64,000 nucleotides of DNA from Branchiostoma lanceolatum (lineage: Eukaryota > Chordata > Leptocardii > Amphioxiformes > Branchiostomatidae): positions 372,001 to 436,000 of the forward strand of contig NC_089725.1 in the NCBI RefSeq assembly GCF_035083965.1. The letters run 5' to 3'. The notes under the pieces are model-generated. The model was not told the origin of the DNA and ran no database searches. It saw nothing but the letters and a program-made list of their open reading frames with translations. Positions 35,801-50,300 of the stretch are shown in pieces (the stretch's first letter is position 1; each line of letters opens with the position of its first letter). The position numbers were made by a program, and so were the translations under genes.

Positions 35801-38800
35801 TACAGCCTGGGAGTTGTTCGAGTACTCGTAAGGGTTGAAGCTAGATTCCAGGTACTGAAAAAGCCAAACATGTTCTATTTATTTATTCTTTACTTCTTTC
35901 TTTAATAAACTCCTCCGTTTACAAAAATGGAGGGGAAGACAAAACAGGTGATCTCTCACTACTACTAGTTGTCTCCCCCGTAACAAACAAGATAAAACAT
36001 ACAAGAAATAAGAAATAAGAAAAATATACAAATTGACAGTTCAAAAATTAGCATATAAATTATAACATATATACAGAACAGTAAAACAATATAAGGCCAC
36101 AACAAGTAATTTTTATGGATGACATCAGCGCGCTCATTAATTTTCGCCTGATTTCGAAATAAAAAAAACAAGAAATTTCATTGCCCTCCGATGGTGGTCA
36201 ACATGCCAAAAATGGGCAAATATGTCGTAAACGTTGACAGTCTAAGGTGTTTCATTGCATATGAATACCCAATGTACATGTAGTTCCTGCCTATGATGCT
36301 ATGACAAGCTGTTTTCTGCGTTTGTTCTAGTTAATTGAACTGTATACACATCTTTTAAGAACAGTTTAATGTTGACAGTCTAAGGTGTTTCGTTGCATAT
36401 GAACACCCAGTGTGGGTCCTGCCCATGATGGTATAATAACAAGCTGTTTTCTGCATTTGTTCTTGCAAGGACATTATATAAATAATATAAATAATGGGGG
36501 GGGGGTTCTAGTTAATTTAGCTGTATACACAAGGTGTTTCATCGCATATGAATACCCAGTGTAGTTGCTTCAGATGATGGTACAACAAGCTCTTTTCTGC
36601 ATTTGTTGTAGTTTGTCTATTGAGATGTATACACATCTACAAGGACATGTTTACATTAAATCACGGAGGTTTTATATCATATATGAAACCTCATTGGTTG
36701 AATATAGGAATAAAAGACCTGTCGGTCATGATATCATATTTCGTCGCCTCAATTCTTGTTAAACAAGATTTATGATCTCGAAATTTGAAAACATAGGAAT
36801 CTTGTTTTTTTTTTGCCCGCCTTGTTTTTTTTTCGCCCTATCTCACTAATTTTGGAGTCTGCGGAGGATGACAAAAAGTCAGGGCGTTATTCAACGTATT
36901 ATGTTTTCATTTAGTTTAAACATGTGACCTTGTTTCAATGTAACTGCGATTGGGTCTGTCAATTTTCATCTGTCAACAGTTCCAAACATCCTAAAACCAC
37001 CAAAATGTTATATCGATTCTATCATGACGTAGAGCCGCTAGAAAATATGATCAGAGAGTTACAAATGTTAGATGGCAAAAAGTTTGAACTTCAGATTACC
37101 TGGACTCCCGCATTCTTCTCCACTGGGCAGTCACCATTAGGTAATGCCGAGTATGACGGGACCCTGACCAAAGAGTCGCTGTCTCCGCCGACATGGTAAA
37201 CCTTCTCCGACACATCAGTTTGCTCCTCTCGCTGGATTCTAACGTGTATCTACAGCGTATGTTTAGAATTACGTATATTGCTTTGTCGATAGCACGTTTT
37301 TATTCAACACATCTACGAAATGGCTGCGTGTTAACAAATATTTGAAAATAAAAGTTGAAGTAAAATTCTATGCATGTTTAGAGTACACATGCATGTCCTT
37401 GGATAGACACTTGTGTATACGCTCGGCATGAAACACGTAAAAATCAAGTTGATTTTGTTACGTTTTGGCAGCAGTATCTTAGCCAACCTCATGTACTCCT
37501 ACCTCTATATATTCATTGTGAATCAAGTAAGCTTGAAACTATTTTCAGATGTTTCTTTTATAGTGAGTTTAGGGCAGTACATTTTGAGAAGACATTGTGA
37601 TACTACATTGACAGTATTTGCATCCCTTCCGACGAATTTGTATTGATGAAGACAAAATGACTTTAACAACACACTATTTATGTCCCGTTATGAATGTTTT
37701 GGTGGTTGTCACTATCCATAAATGATGTAAAACATAAACTGTGTGATATATAATGTAAGAAGGAGTGACTGTTAGGTGTACCTGGGGCATTGATATGTCT
37801 GCGAAAAGCTCTCTATCTGGATACTCAGGGAACAGGTGATTAAGGTAAGTATCATCCATAATGTCCAAACATTGAAATCCAACGGTGGTAGCTTCTTGGT
37901 TCTGCCGAGAAAATAAAACATTTTGATAAATTGCTATTACCTGCACGTGCTGTTTGAAGCGTCACTTCTCTGCTGTATTCAATTGAAAGTATGAAGACCT
38001 TGAGAAATTTAAACGTTTACTCCTTACGCAGCTACTGAATTGTAGTATCAAAGGTTAAACACAAATGTGGAGCAAATGAAAGACATTTTTGTATGAACAC
38101 CTTACGTCACCTATCCCATGACCTCTTGTTGGGTCGTTGGGCCACCATGACTTTGTATGATTGGCCATGGCATAGTAAAAAGGCGAAATAACAGCCATAT
38201 ATATTCGTAAAGCCGTTTGCTTCAGACATGCAGCGTTGAACACATCTATGATTACTAACGTTTCTCAGGTTTGTTGTGTAGAAATCTCCGCCTTGATGCT
38301 CCATGTAGGCCATGTAGTGTGATGCTCTGAACACGTTCACAACTCCTATGTGTTAGAGTACAAGTTAAACCCAATTCAGACCGGGCTATTTTGGACATCC
38401 TGAGGCCGGGCAGGTGGGCTTTTGAGGCCCGCCCCTGTAACTCTTTAACTACTTATCGTTTGACCGGCAAATTCCCAGAGGATGATGTAGAGGGTGGAAT
38501 CTATCTAATGTGACAACTTAAGTGTCATAATGACGTATTATGACGTCGTTATGACGTCATTTACGTGATGGTATTGGCTAGAACAGTCTACTTAGGTACT
38601 CCCATTAAGCTCAAAGGTATGCAACAAAATTTCAACAAAGAGGGTGAATAGCAGAATACTAATAATATCTGCTAATACTTGTGTTGTCAATAGCATGAAA
38701 TAGTCATAAAATTACGTCATATATCTTTAAGCTATCCGCCATCTTAAATTTAAAAAAAAAATTCATTTTGTTAGCGAATAACCTGAAATACAATGAAAAT

Positions 38801-41151
38801 AGACTAAAACATTTATTTAATTTTTTTGTAAAAAGATACCAGGTAGTGACGGATTAGGAGGGACAATAGTCTGTTTAGAACAAAGCTTTGATATTGTTGC
38901 CCAACTTGGACTTTGACCAATTGCGTGATCAACTTAGCATGATTTATTAATATTGAGTCATGGAAGTTTCATTGAATTACATATGATGTCATTGGTGTCA
39001 GAAACTACGCTGCTAAACTTGAAGTTAGCGAATTTTGTAAAAAAAAACAGGTCTGTCAGAAACCCGTTGCCATGGTAACACGCAAAATTTGGAACTTGCA
39101 TGAATGTTATAAAATTGTTGTCAAGTAAATTTTACTAAAAGTCCTCAGCTTTGGCCGTTCTAGCGTAAGCCGCTCTTGAGTTACGCGACATGAAAGTTGT
39201 CACAGGCTTTAAAAACCACCCCCGGTCTGAATCGGGTTAAACTGAGATGAAGTAATATATATATATATCAGCCAACAGATTCTTGGGAAAAATAGTCATC
39301 AAATTAAAATGTAGCACGACAGCATTTAGACAGTGCAAACCTGTGATAAACTAAATGTTATCTCTACATGGTACTCTTCGAATAACTCTAAGACTTGAGA
39401 CTAAAGGAAATTAGGAGTTTTGAGCTTTTTCTGCCTAATGTATAGGAACAGAGTTGGTTAGATATAGACGAAACGACAACTATATTGATTGCATTCAATT
39501 GGCGGTAAGCATAAACCATAATTGAAATGCTACACAGGACAAAATAAGTACCAAACCAAAGCTGTTGTGCAATTCCGTTTAAAGCAACAACGGGATGAGA
39601 AAACAGTAGCTACATTTGGACCCAGATATTTTCTAAATAATTGTTTTCAAAACTTACCTGTGAACATCACAGCTGTCAATCTGTTCACCTCCTCCACAGG
39701 CAATGCTGTAAGGTTTCTTGAAAGATCTTTTGTTTTGTGGAATGCAGATTTCAAAATGTTGATAGCTAATACCTGTGACAAACAAGGCAAATGGTAAGCG
39801 TAGAGTTTTCGCACCCAAATATAGACATGTAACTTTGTTAATTGTCCTTTTTATTAGGTCTCCGTCAAAGACCCAAAATGTTTTAACTATTATACCGGTG
39901 TCAAAAAACTTGAACATTTGTAATTACAGGAAGGAGTTCCTTGATTTTGCTACCATTTCAATCAAGCTCATATTGGAATCTTTAGATGCCATACGGCAAA
40001 CAATTTCTGTGGGGAGAATTTTGAGTTGCTACATAACGTACACTTACAGGGAACTTTTAAATAAAATAGACTTTATTTATGAAATGATAGATGAGATTGC
40101 AGAACTCACTAAAATTCAATTTACTAACCTGGGACTTTCCCGATACCAGTTCAGGGACGTCTGTGAGCATGACAACGGACAGAGCCACGCCCCTAATCCC
40201 ATATCTGTTTTCTATCGGCACCTTCGACAGTTTCTCTAACATCATGCCCATTATCTGCAGTAAATAGTGTAAACATGTTAACATGAATTATATAAAGTGC
40301 TCTGCCTAAGTGGCGATGACGTAAGTACTGTCTGCGTTTGGAATTGGAATGCTTAACTCTGGACCTGCGGGGTAAGGATTCAAAATAACTCAAGATGTTG
40401 TGAATGGATTATCATAAAATTCATTAGGCTGGTAGGGAGTTAATTCTCTTCTATATATGACAACCACCATATTGGCTTGTGCATGAGATATTTCACGGCA
40501 CAGATATCACCGATATGATATATTAATTTTATTTTCATTTCATTGATGATTAAGATATGTGCTTTACCTCTGTTGTGTCGTCTCCGTTGTGAGCTAAGAT
40601 TCTGGCCACATAAGAAGAAATAACGGCTCCTGTGTAAGCTCTTTGCTGATATCCTAATCTAAGAAATGTGAAGATTGTGCCGTTGGGATATGTCATGTAG
40701 CCATCCATGTATCCTTCGAACTGAGCGATACTTGGGGGATTGATCTGCAACAAAATTCCATCAACGTTAATGATATATATGATAACAAATTGAACTTTTT
40801 CAGTCAAACTACTTCTCGTTATCACTTTTACAGCAAAGAAAAAGAAAGCGTACAGACTTGATATAAAACAACAATCGATGGGTAACCAAACCTCAATTGA
40901 CGGCAGATCAAACTCGATGAACCTTCCATCTGCAGATAACACACGGATGTGAACGAGCGCAGTGCCGGGCGACAAGTCAAACAAAGATGTATAAGGAACC
41001 TGGAAGGATCATTAACAACTGCTTTAGAAAGTATATAGTTTGTTTTTGGCTGTTAACTTTACGAAGAAGGTGCACGTGACTGTGTGTTTGTTTGTGTGTG
41101 TGTGTGTGAAGTGTGTGTATGTGCGTGTGTGTGTGTGTTTGTGTGTGTGTA

Positions 41152-41187
<36 letters not shown>

Positions 41188-41276
41188 AAGTGTGTTTGTG
41201 TGAAGTGTGTGTGTGTGAAGTGTGTGTGTGTGTGTGAAGTGTGTGTGTGTGTGTGAAGTGTGTGTGTGTGTGTGTG

Positions 41277-41333
<57 letters not shown>

Positions 41334-44300
41334 CGAGAATGTCAGGGTTAATTGTCTTGCTATTTGGTATGTTTGTTGACTGTGATGATTCGATTTTGGG
41401 CTCCCTTGCGGCTTGCTATGGTACTTAAGCGGATTTTCCGGTTATAATACTCATACTCTGGGCAAGCTATGGTAATGATTTATAAGTGGTGGATATCTCT
41501 TGGAAGGAAGTGTAACTTGTAAACAAATAAGCTGGTTAATGGGGGAGGGAGGGTCCGGTTCCTCTTACAGTTTATTAGTACATTTTTGTAAGTGGTATGG
41601 ATATTTAGGAATAGAAACATTGATCCATGACATTACTTTCCATTTTTTTAATGATCTAATCATTGTAAATTGCTTTCGGGTTTTCAGGTTATCCTGTCGT
41701 TATGTGTATTTTGATGAAAAAAATGGCAACTAGCGTAGAAAATGTTCAGAAAATAAACATGCCAACTCCCACCCAAAAGCGAAGTGGTGGCCGGACGATT
41801 CTTCTGTCGGTGGCAGGGATGTCTCCAGGGAACTTCACTGTCGCCAGGTCGTTTACGTTTGGCACGAGTTCCAACGTCACTTCTGTCTGAATAGGGCCCA
41901 GCGGATCCGTAAACTCTGTACGGTATAGTAGATAGAAATATTTGTATATATATTTTTCGTCTTCTTGTCATAAGGGTTAAGTGAGCAAAACCCTTAGACT
42001 TTACTTTCAAATTCTATCACTCACTCACTCACTCACTCACTCACTCACTCACCCACTCACTCACTCACTCACTCACTCACTCACTCACTCACTCACTCAC
42101 TCACTCACTCACTCACTCATGACCCATGATAGAGGCATTTATAATTATTCTATCAAGGTTAGGAGGAAGACCAAAGATCACAGGTCCTCCAGGGTGATTA
42201 TGCAATGATTGGATTATCGAAAGTTCAATTATCGGTTGTAACTTTTGGATGGCTTATTCCTGCTAAGGCTAGATTCAGACGGGGGGGGGGGGTAGTGCAT
42301 TTTTGGAGTGGGAAGGGATGAGGGAGTAATAAGCTGTACTTGCTCGCAAATAATGTCCTTCTAGTTTGGTATTTCTAATATATTGACCATCACCGAAGAG
42401 GAACGGTTTCTTTTCGGAGAGAAAGTAAACATCAACGCACGGGTGGCACGGGTAAAGCTACAGATATAAAATGATAATAATATATTGCTCAAATATATCG
42501 ATAGTACAGGCTATCGAAATCTATTTGACCTTAAAAGAGATGGACTAAGAGAATACTTCAGAGTTGGTAGTAAGCCCCGTACCTTCACATTGTACGCAAA
42601 ATGTGTCGAGTAAAGAGACGCCGCCAGCTGGTAGAAGAGCACACACAGTTGAGAAGTCGCCATTTTCTGCCGATGTCGGTTCAGGATTGTTATAGACATG
42701 AAATCGCCACTCTGATATCCTCGTCAGATCACCGAACACGTCAGTCAGTCGGATGGTGTAGAAACCCTCCACCTGGAACCAAAGCATCTCATCAGACAAA
42801 ACTTAGATAGATACAAGTTGGATTGAATTAATATTACTTCGTCATATGGCTTTCGACATTTTCAGTTTCAAAGCTATGTGGATAAGATTGTACATCAATA
42901 TATATTAACATACAGTAAAAGCTTCTGTTCTAGAATTTTGAGATACTACAAAGTTTATACAGGTAAAGTTGTACTTAATTGGAAACAAGAATCTACAAGC
43001 CATACCTTGAATACGTCACTTTGAACCTTTAAACGCATATCTGATGCATTTTTGAACGAAGTCCAATCTTGGAGCAGAAAGCCGGCCGGATATTCCGTCA
43101 AAGCAAACTCCGTCGCCCCGAGGATGTCGGACTCTGTGTGCAGCTCCAGTGGTGCTACTTGTAGCGTCGCCAGGGTCGCAGTTTGCATCACACCTAGGGG
43201 AAATGTCAAATTACTGGTCAGCTCGACGGTGAACAAAATACTCACGCTTCAAACAATGGCGAAATGTGACTAAGGTGAAATTTTTAATCACAATTTTCGA
43301 CCTGAAGAGACGCTATGCTCCCTGCTGATATGACGTTTTTTAACCTTTAAGGTGTCAATTTTTTATTTTACCAGCAGTTAACGCTACAACATTCCATCCA
43401 GTTTCTTTACGCTTTTCACAAAAGCAGAAACACAAAAATACCCAAACACACGTACCGAAGTCATAAGTCATTGTGTATGACTTTAAGAATGGTGACTTTG
43501 TTGGCTTGAATGCCTATCTAGAATCATTTCCATTGTCTGATACCATCGATCCCTGTCTTTGCTTAGGCTCCGTCTGGGAAAGATGGCTAAATTCAGTCAA
43601 AGCAGCTGCGGACAAATTCATACCCAAAAAAGTCATCAAGGACATGACCGCACCACCGTGGATTGATTCGGAAGTAAGGCATTTAAAAAAATGCAAACGC
43701 ACTGCCTGGGCTAAAGCCAAACGAACAGACAAACCAAATCACTGGGCCAAGTTCAGACGTCTCCGCAACAAATTGAAGAAAATGTTAAATGCTAAATATG
43801 CAAATCATTTGATTAATCTGGGAGACATCGTACTGAGTAACCCTAAAAGATTTTGGTCCTTCTTCCACTCTAAGACAAAGTCTAAAAATCTACCAAACAG
43901 AATGAAACTTCAGGATGAGTCTGCTGAGTCTGCTCAGGAGAAGGCAGAATTGTTCAATAACTTCTTTTACTCTGTTTTTAACTGTACCGATGGGGAAACC
44001 CCGTTGCCCGACTTGATTGATACTTCTAGTGTGCCAAAAATCTCTTCAGTTACATTTTCTGTCAGCACCATTGAATCTATTCTCAAAAACCTGGAAGTTA
44101 CAAAGGCCACAGGGCCGGACGATCTTCCAGCGATGGTATTAAACAAGTGTGCAGCCCAATTAGCACCATCTTTGGAAAAACTGTTTCAATTATGTGTGAG
44201 CAATGCAAAAATTCCGAGTATGTGGAAAAAAGCTAATATTACTCCTGTTTTTAAGAAGGGTGATAAGAGTGCCGTATCTAATTACAGACCTGTGTCGTTA

Positions 44301-47300
44301 TTATGTATCACAAGCAAAGTTTTCGAAAGATGTATTTTCAACTCTCTTTATCCATTATTGTCAAACACTCTTTATCCCCTTCAACATGGTTTCGTCAAGG
44401 GTAAATCCACTACCACCCAACTTTTAGAAGTTTACGAGGAAATAGGTGAAGTACTGGATAAATCTGGGCAAGTTGACGTAATATTCTTGGATTTTTGCAA
44501 AGCATTTGATAGTGTCTCTCATAAACTCCTAGTACACAAATTGAAATCTTTTGGGTTCTCCAGACAACTACTTGCTTTATTTAACGACTATCTTTCAGAA
44601 CGTTTTCAAAGAACTGTCATAGAAGGCGAAATGTCTGATTACTTACCTGTGTTGTCAGGTGTCCCCCAGGGATCCATATTAGGGCCATTCTTGTTTCTAT
44701 TATTCGTTAATGATTTACCTGACTGTGTTGAATTTGGTAAAATGGCCATGTTTGCAGATGACGCTAAATGTTTTAGAAGAATTACTTCGATTTTTGATTG
44801 TTTTAAATTTCAGTCCGACTTAGATCGTCTTGTGGCCTGGGGGAAAACCTGGGAGATGGTATTTCATCCATCTAAGTGTTCAGTTGTTAGTATGACACGT
44901 AAAACTTCACCTGTTGAATACCCTTATAGCATGTCAGATTCTGTACTCAGTCGACAAGATTGTTATAATGACTTAGGAGTTCATGTACAACATAACTTAT
45001 CCTGGAATTCTCATGTACTTAAGAAGATATCAACATGTAACTCAAGACTTGCAATGATCAAGAGATCAGTAGGCTTTAATGCCCCATTTACTGTTAAACT
45101 CAATTTGTATCGATCACTGGTGATACCACATTAAGACTACTGTTCTCAGGTATGGGCACCGCATACAAGATTGTATCAGCGCAAAGTAGAAGGTGTTCAA
45201 AGACGTGCTACCAAGTACATCTGTAATGATTACGAACTTAACTATAAGGACAGATTAACCCGTACCAACCTTCTACCATTGTGTTACAGACGAGAACTTT
45301 TTGATATCTTATTTCTTTTCAAATGTTTCCGCAACGTGTACTGTACCAACATTTCTCATGTCCTCAATGTATCCAGACCTACTAGATCACTTCGCTCTAC
45401 AGACCAATTCCAACTTGTACCACGGCCATGTAAAACTGAATCATTCTCATTCTCTTACTTTAGTCGTATTGCCGTCATCTGGAACAATTTACCACTAGAC
45501 ATTCGCCAACATATGTACTCAAACCTCACTCTACAGTCCGTTAAAAAACTCTTGATTTCATATTATAGATCCCGATTAAGTGACACATTTTCTGTTGATA
45601 ACTTATGTACTTGGACGACCACTTGTCGTTGCTCATCTTGCATAGTGACATAGCTTAACCGTTTACCCTGTTTTCCTTATCATTTGACCTTATTACTCTC
45701 ATTTTTTTTAATGTACTTCTTTCAGTATTTGATGTCTTTCATTTATTGTTTTTATCTCAACTTTGTAAATTTTCTGGGGGAGTCGGCCTCGTAGAGGAAC
45801 TAGATTCCTGTTGCCGGCTCCCCTCAGATTGTACGCAATCTGTGAATTTGAATAAATAAAGCGCTTTCAGAGGTGATTCAAATATAATCAATACACATGA
45901 GTAAATGAAAGGAAATTGCGTACTCAAGTGTAAAACCTGGACTGCTCTCGGTAGTCACCACGTGTAAAACTGTATACACTTCTTGATAGGTTGTTGTATT
46001 TCCTGAACGCACTTGGACGCTGATGTTTACAACGGCACCCAAGGTACGGACTGGGAAATCAGTCGTCGGCTCGTACAGGAGCTGTCCCGGGTTTATACCG
46101 TTCTTCTGCTGCCCAACTACGTGGCAACAATCTGCAGTGAATGGAGCAACAGCGTCAATGGTCATTAAAGCATAGGGATTGGTCAGCATGCTGGCAATCT
46201 AAGACCGAAAGCTGTCTTGAAAATTTGCCTTTATGATGACAGTCATGTAATACACATGCAAACGTATAGGCGGCTGTGATGTAGACGTCCTATAACGTAA
46301 TCTTACAGCGCTGAGCACGGGTCGGAAAATATTGGAGTCCTTTCAATTGAAAAATGATATGAAGCGGTAAAAATGATGGACAAGTTGTTACATTGCTAGA
46401 TTGAAGAAAATGATTGGCCGGTTAATACTCTGTTGTATCTTTTTTGAGCACTTACCCAAATATGTCAGGTCATTAGCAAACACTTCAACCTCGCAGATAA
46501 ATTTCCTATGATCTGCTGCGGTCGTGAGGAGGCCGACGTACTGAGCAAGTGTGCCACGGCCGGAAACAGTCATGTCTGATTGGGATTGGGTGAAAGCTAA
46601 ACCTCCAGCCACCAAGGTGTTTGCCGTTATCTGGGGAGAATTTCCCATGTACACGTCGAAAGGATTCAGAGATTCCCAGTGGTAGTCAGCTCGACGGTAT
46701 ATCATGATCCTGGTGAAGATGGTCAACAATGTGCAGAGAGTAAATAAAGAGTGTAGATAAATAAATCAATACCGGCCGTCTTCTAATGATTTGACGTGAT
46801 ATATAACTATAATTTCATATTTCACACTAGGACTTAACTTCAAAGTCATATGATATTACACATATCATAATAATGATGATAAAGTAACGTGCATTTTGAT
46901 CTGATTTCATGCAGAATTCGACATGACATAACATCTATTAGAATCTTGTACTCGATACCAAACAGCTAAAGAAACCTTGGGCAACAAGAGCTGTTGAATA
47001 TTATAGTAACATGACGGTTCTTGTAAAAGCAAACTTAGTTATTAATACACAGTTGAAATTTTTAGAATATCAACCAGGTATGGTTGTTTGTGATTTAAAA
47101 AAAAACGAAAAAAAAACAGACTTTTTTTTAGAAATTCTATCTTCAGAACGCACCTGTCAATCGGGTATGGATGACTCAGATCCACCATCCACCATTCATT
47201 CACGGCTTGATCCAGTTCGAACAAGCACGTTCCCGGGTCCCCATCTATGACCATGTCAGGTGAGCCAGCGGCAGAAGAACTCGCCATCGCTGCGGCCTTA

Positions 47301-50300
47301 CATCGAGCTAGGTTGACTGTGGTTACATCTTGTGGTGGTGCTATAATTGTATGCAGAACGTTATGTTATAATTTGTACCGAAGCTCGAAACGCATTTCCT
47401 CTTCGTTGACTTCTAACCGTGGAAAAATGCATAACTCATGGCTGAGTTATGCATGGCTGCATTTTCGTGTTTATGATAAATGTGCGCAGTGTTTGACATA
47501 CGCTTTACACCCTCAAGAGATTAATGCAATGTCATTGTTAATTTTCTATGGTTTTTTTTTTCTCGTTGTTACCTTTTGAATAGTCCTGGCTATAATCATG
47601 CTAGCCAGCATTCAAATGTGAATCCAACATTGGATTTAATAAAAAATATAAACAAAGTAGAAGAAAAACGCCAACGCGTCTTAAAAGGGGTCCGAAATTT
47701 CAAAATCGTCTGCAAAGGCAACATTTGTAAGCGAACGCGTGGTTTAAGGCGGGTCTGTCCTAGAAGTACAAAACACAGTTCATCAGGCCTTACGCAAGTC
47801 CAGCACTCGACATGCCCAGTCGTATGTAAATGCGGCGCTGTCAAGCACTCCTTCTGGGTCATAGGACATCCCAGCGTCCACCAGAATGGCCCCGGTTGCC
47901 GGCACCGTTCTCAGGCTGCTGCCTACTGTGGCGACAACCGATCGGCGGGAAAACTCTATCCACGTCTGCGCAGTAGAAATGGTGATGTTTCCATTGAATC
48001 TCATGGTAACTCGTAACTAAAAGTGTAAAAAAATACATACGTATTGTTAAAAAACACAATATTGAGTTTTCGAAAGGTAAATGTAGTCGAAAGGAAAATG
48101 TGAATATTGCATATATAGTATACAGTATGACCCGAAGAATAAGCAGCATATCCACATCGGTCTATATCGTGTTCTATTTGACTGCATGTTTTGTATTTCT
48201 TGTGTTTCAAACTTAAGGCGCTGTTTGACTTACGTTGTAAGTATATCATTGTACAGAAACCCCTTAGTGGACGAATTTCAGCTTCACAAAATCTTGTGTA
48301 TCTCACCACTGCTAAAGGCAAACTGGTATGACTCAGAACGCCTGGAAGAGATTCTCTTTAATCGTTTAAATGCAAGCTACTATCCTCATACAGATTGAAG
48401 TCATTTCCTCTGGCTCTTTGGCTTAATTAAGGATACTCATAAACCAGGAAAGCTTTTCTATTCGATCGATTTTCTTGTATTGAAAGACAGCTTTACATTA
48501 GTGCCGTCATTGACATACCTGTATCAAGTACAAGCCTGCTCCCATCGTATCTGCTGGCAAAAACAGTTCTATTTCATCGTCCGGGATTCCCTCTGGTAAG
48601 GTACTACACAAAGCTGGTCTAAGTGCCTTGGGGCATATATCTTCAGCCCAGACACTCCATTCAAGCTTCAACTGCAAGATAATTGATTTGGATTATAAAG
48701 AAATACAGCTCAAAACCAGCACCATAAAATGGCCTCTCCTCTTTCTACAGGTAGTATGCAAACTACCACATCTTGTCATAGTAGCCTTATGGGGTCAGCC
48801 ACTATGCAATGCGCACCTCGTTAAGTGCAGAACGCACCAAATCGAATTATTTCTTAGTTACCTCAAGAGCTAAGCGCATACAAAATATCACGACAATTTA
48901 AGTTCACCCACAACGCTACGAGATTACAAACTCACAAACACTACAGAGATAAAACTTTTTGCAGAGGTACTGAAATGTTGATGTAGAAGTGGTATATTTT
49001 GCCTCACGCAATATTGACGTTGATGTATAGATGTTCACTCACCTCGTGGTCTTCAGAACATTCAGAAATTGACAGAAGGCCGTGTATGGTGACATTGCCG
49101 CCACGATGAACAGCAAGGGGGCTACTTTTGCTGCAGAAAGAAATTTGTTTGTTCAATGTAAATATACAGAGGGTGGCACACTAACGTTTGGCCTGCCGAA
49201 CCTATTGTTATCATGGGAGGATGGAACACATGTGTACTAAATATATCTTTATAGATCACATGCCTATTTTCATTTCACCAGTTTTATTAATTTGTCTTTT
49301 GCATCTCCTATGTTTGAGTGAGATGGTAGAGCCTGTCAACTATCTCAACCGTCACACCTCAGGCAACCCGCTGACTGGCAGACGCTAGTGAGGCACTATT
49401 AAAATTTCATAATTAGAAATAGGCATTTTAACTAAGGAGATATGCAATTGCACATGAGCACTTTCAGACTTTTCTACTGAACTGGTTAAAAATGGATCAA
49501 GCCAAAGCGTAGCGGATATAGAAAGAAAAATATATGATGTACTTTTGAATATAGTAACATTTGGAGTTTCGCGCTGGCAATTCAAAAAGGCCGGTGGAAG
49601 ACCTTTGGCCAAAACATAGAAGGCTGTCTTTACTAGCTATTGATAACATTGAATTCAAATTAGAATTAAAGACAACATGAAGAAAAAAGGTAAAGTTAGT
49701 AACCTGCGAATCCCTTCATGAAAGTCAACTTTTGCAGAGCAACTCTGGTTGCCTGCTGGCGGTGTTTGTTCATTATCAACTTCCACTTCGCAGCCGGTGT
49801 GAACGATATGGCAAGGTGCAGTGTCCGGTGGAGCGACTGAAAACATTGAGTTCATTAGATGAATACATCGCAAATAAATAAAATCAAATGTGTTATAGCA
49901 AAATTAAACTATGCGTTTACGCAGGCAACTGTCTTCGCATAAATGTTTGCGTCATTATAGAATTTTTTAATACGAAAGTGCAAAATAAGGAATATCTTGG
50001 TACATAACCATTTTATGTCCGTATTTAAAAACAGCGTTGTTCTTATGGTTATTATGGGAGAAGATTTAAGCTGAAAGTTAACTCGACACGCCGTTGTCCT
50101 TCACAAAATGACAGGAATATATAAAACATACTCATAACGCCAAAGAAGGAGACCTCTCTGAGGCGTGGTGGATATCGAGTTTGAGTGTCCACTCTCATCC
50201 TCAGGTGCTGACCAACAAAGTCAACGTCGAAATCTTGCTGAGTTCTGATCCCCGCCTGCACCGTGTCATAACTGTTCGCGACTTCCCAAGCATACGGGGC

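Noticed and set aside
36924..37199. 91-codon plus frame
   Set aside because: Antisense over exon 21; no motif.
38219..38290. Tiny intron that would reconcile the two frames of exon 19
   Set aside because: The only GT...AG pair there spans about 14 bp, too short for spliceosomal removal.
39775..40239. 154-codon plus frame
   Set aside because: Antisense to polycystin exon 17 and adjoining introns, where splice sites and REJ similarity support the minus strand.
47576..48016. 146-codon plus frame
   Set aside because: Antisense shadow of polycystin exon 8 and its intron.
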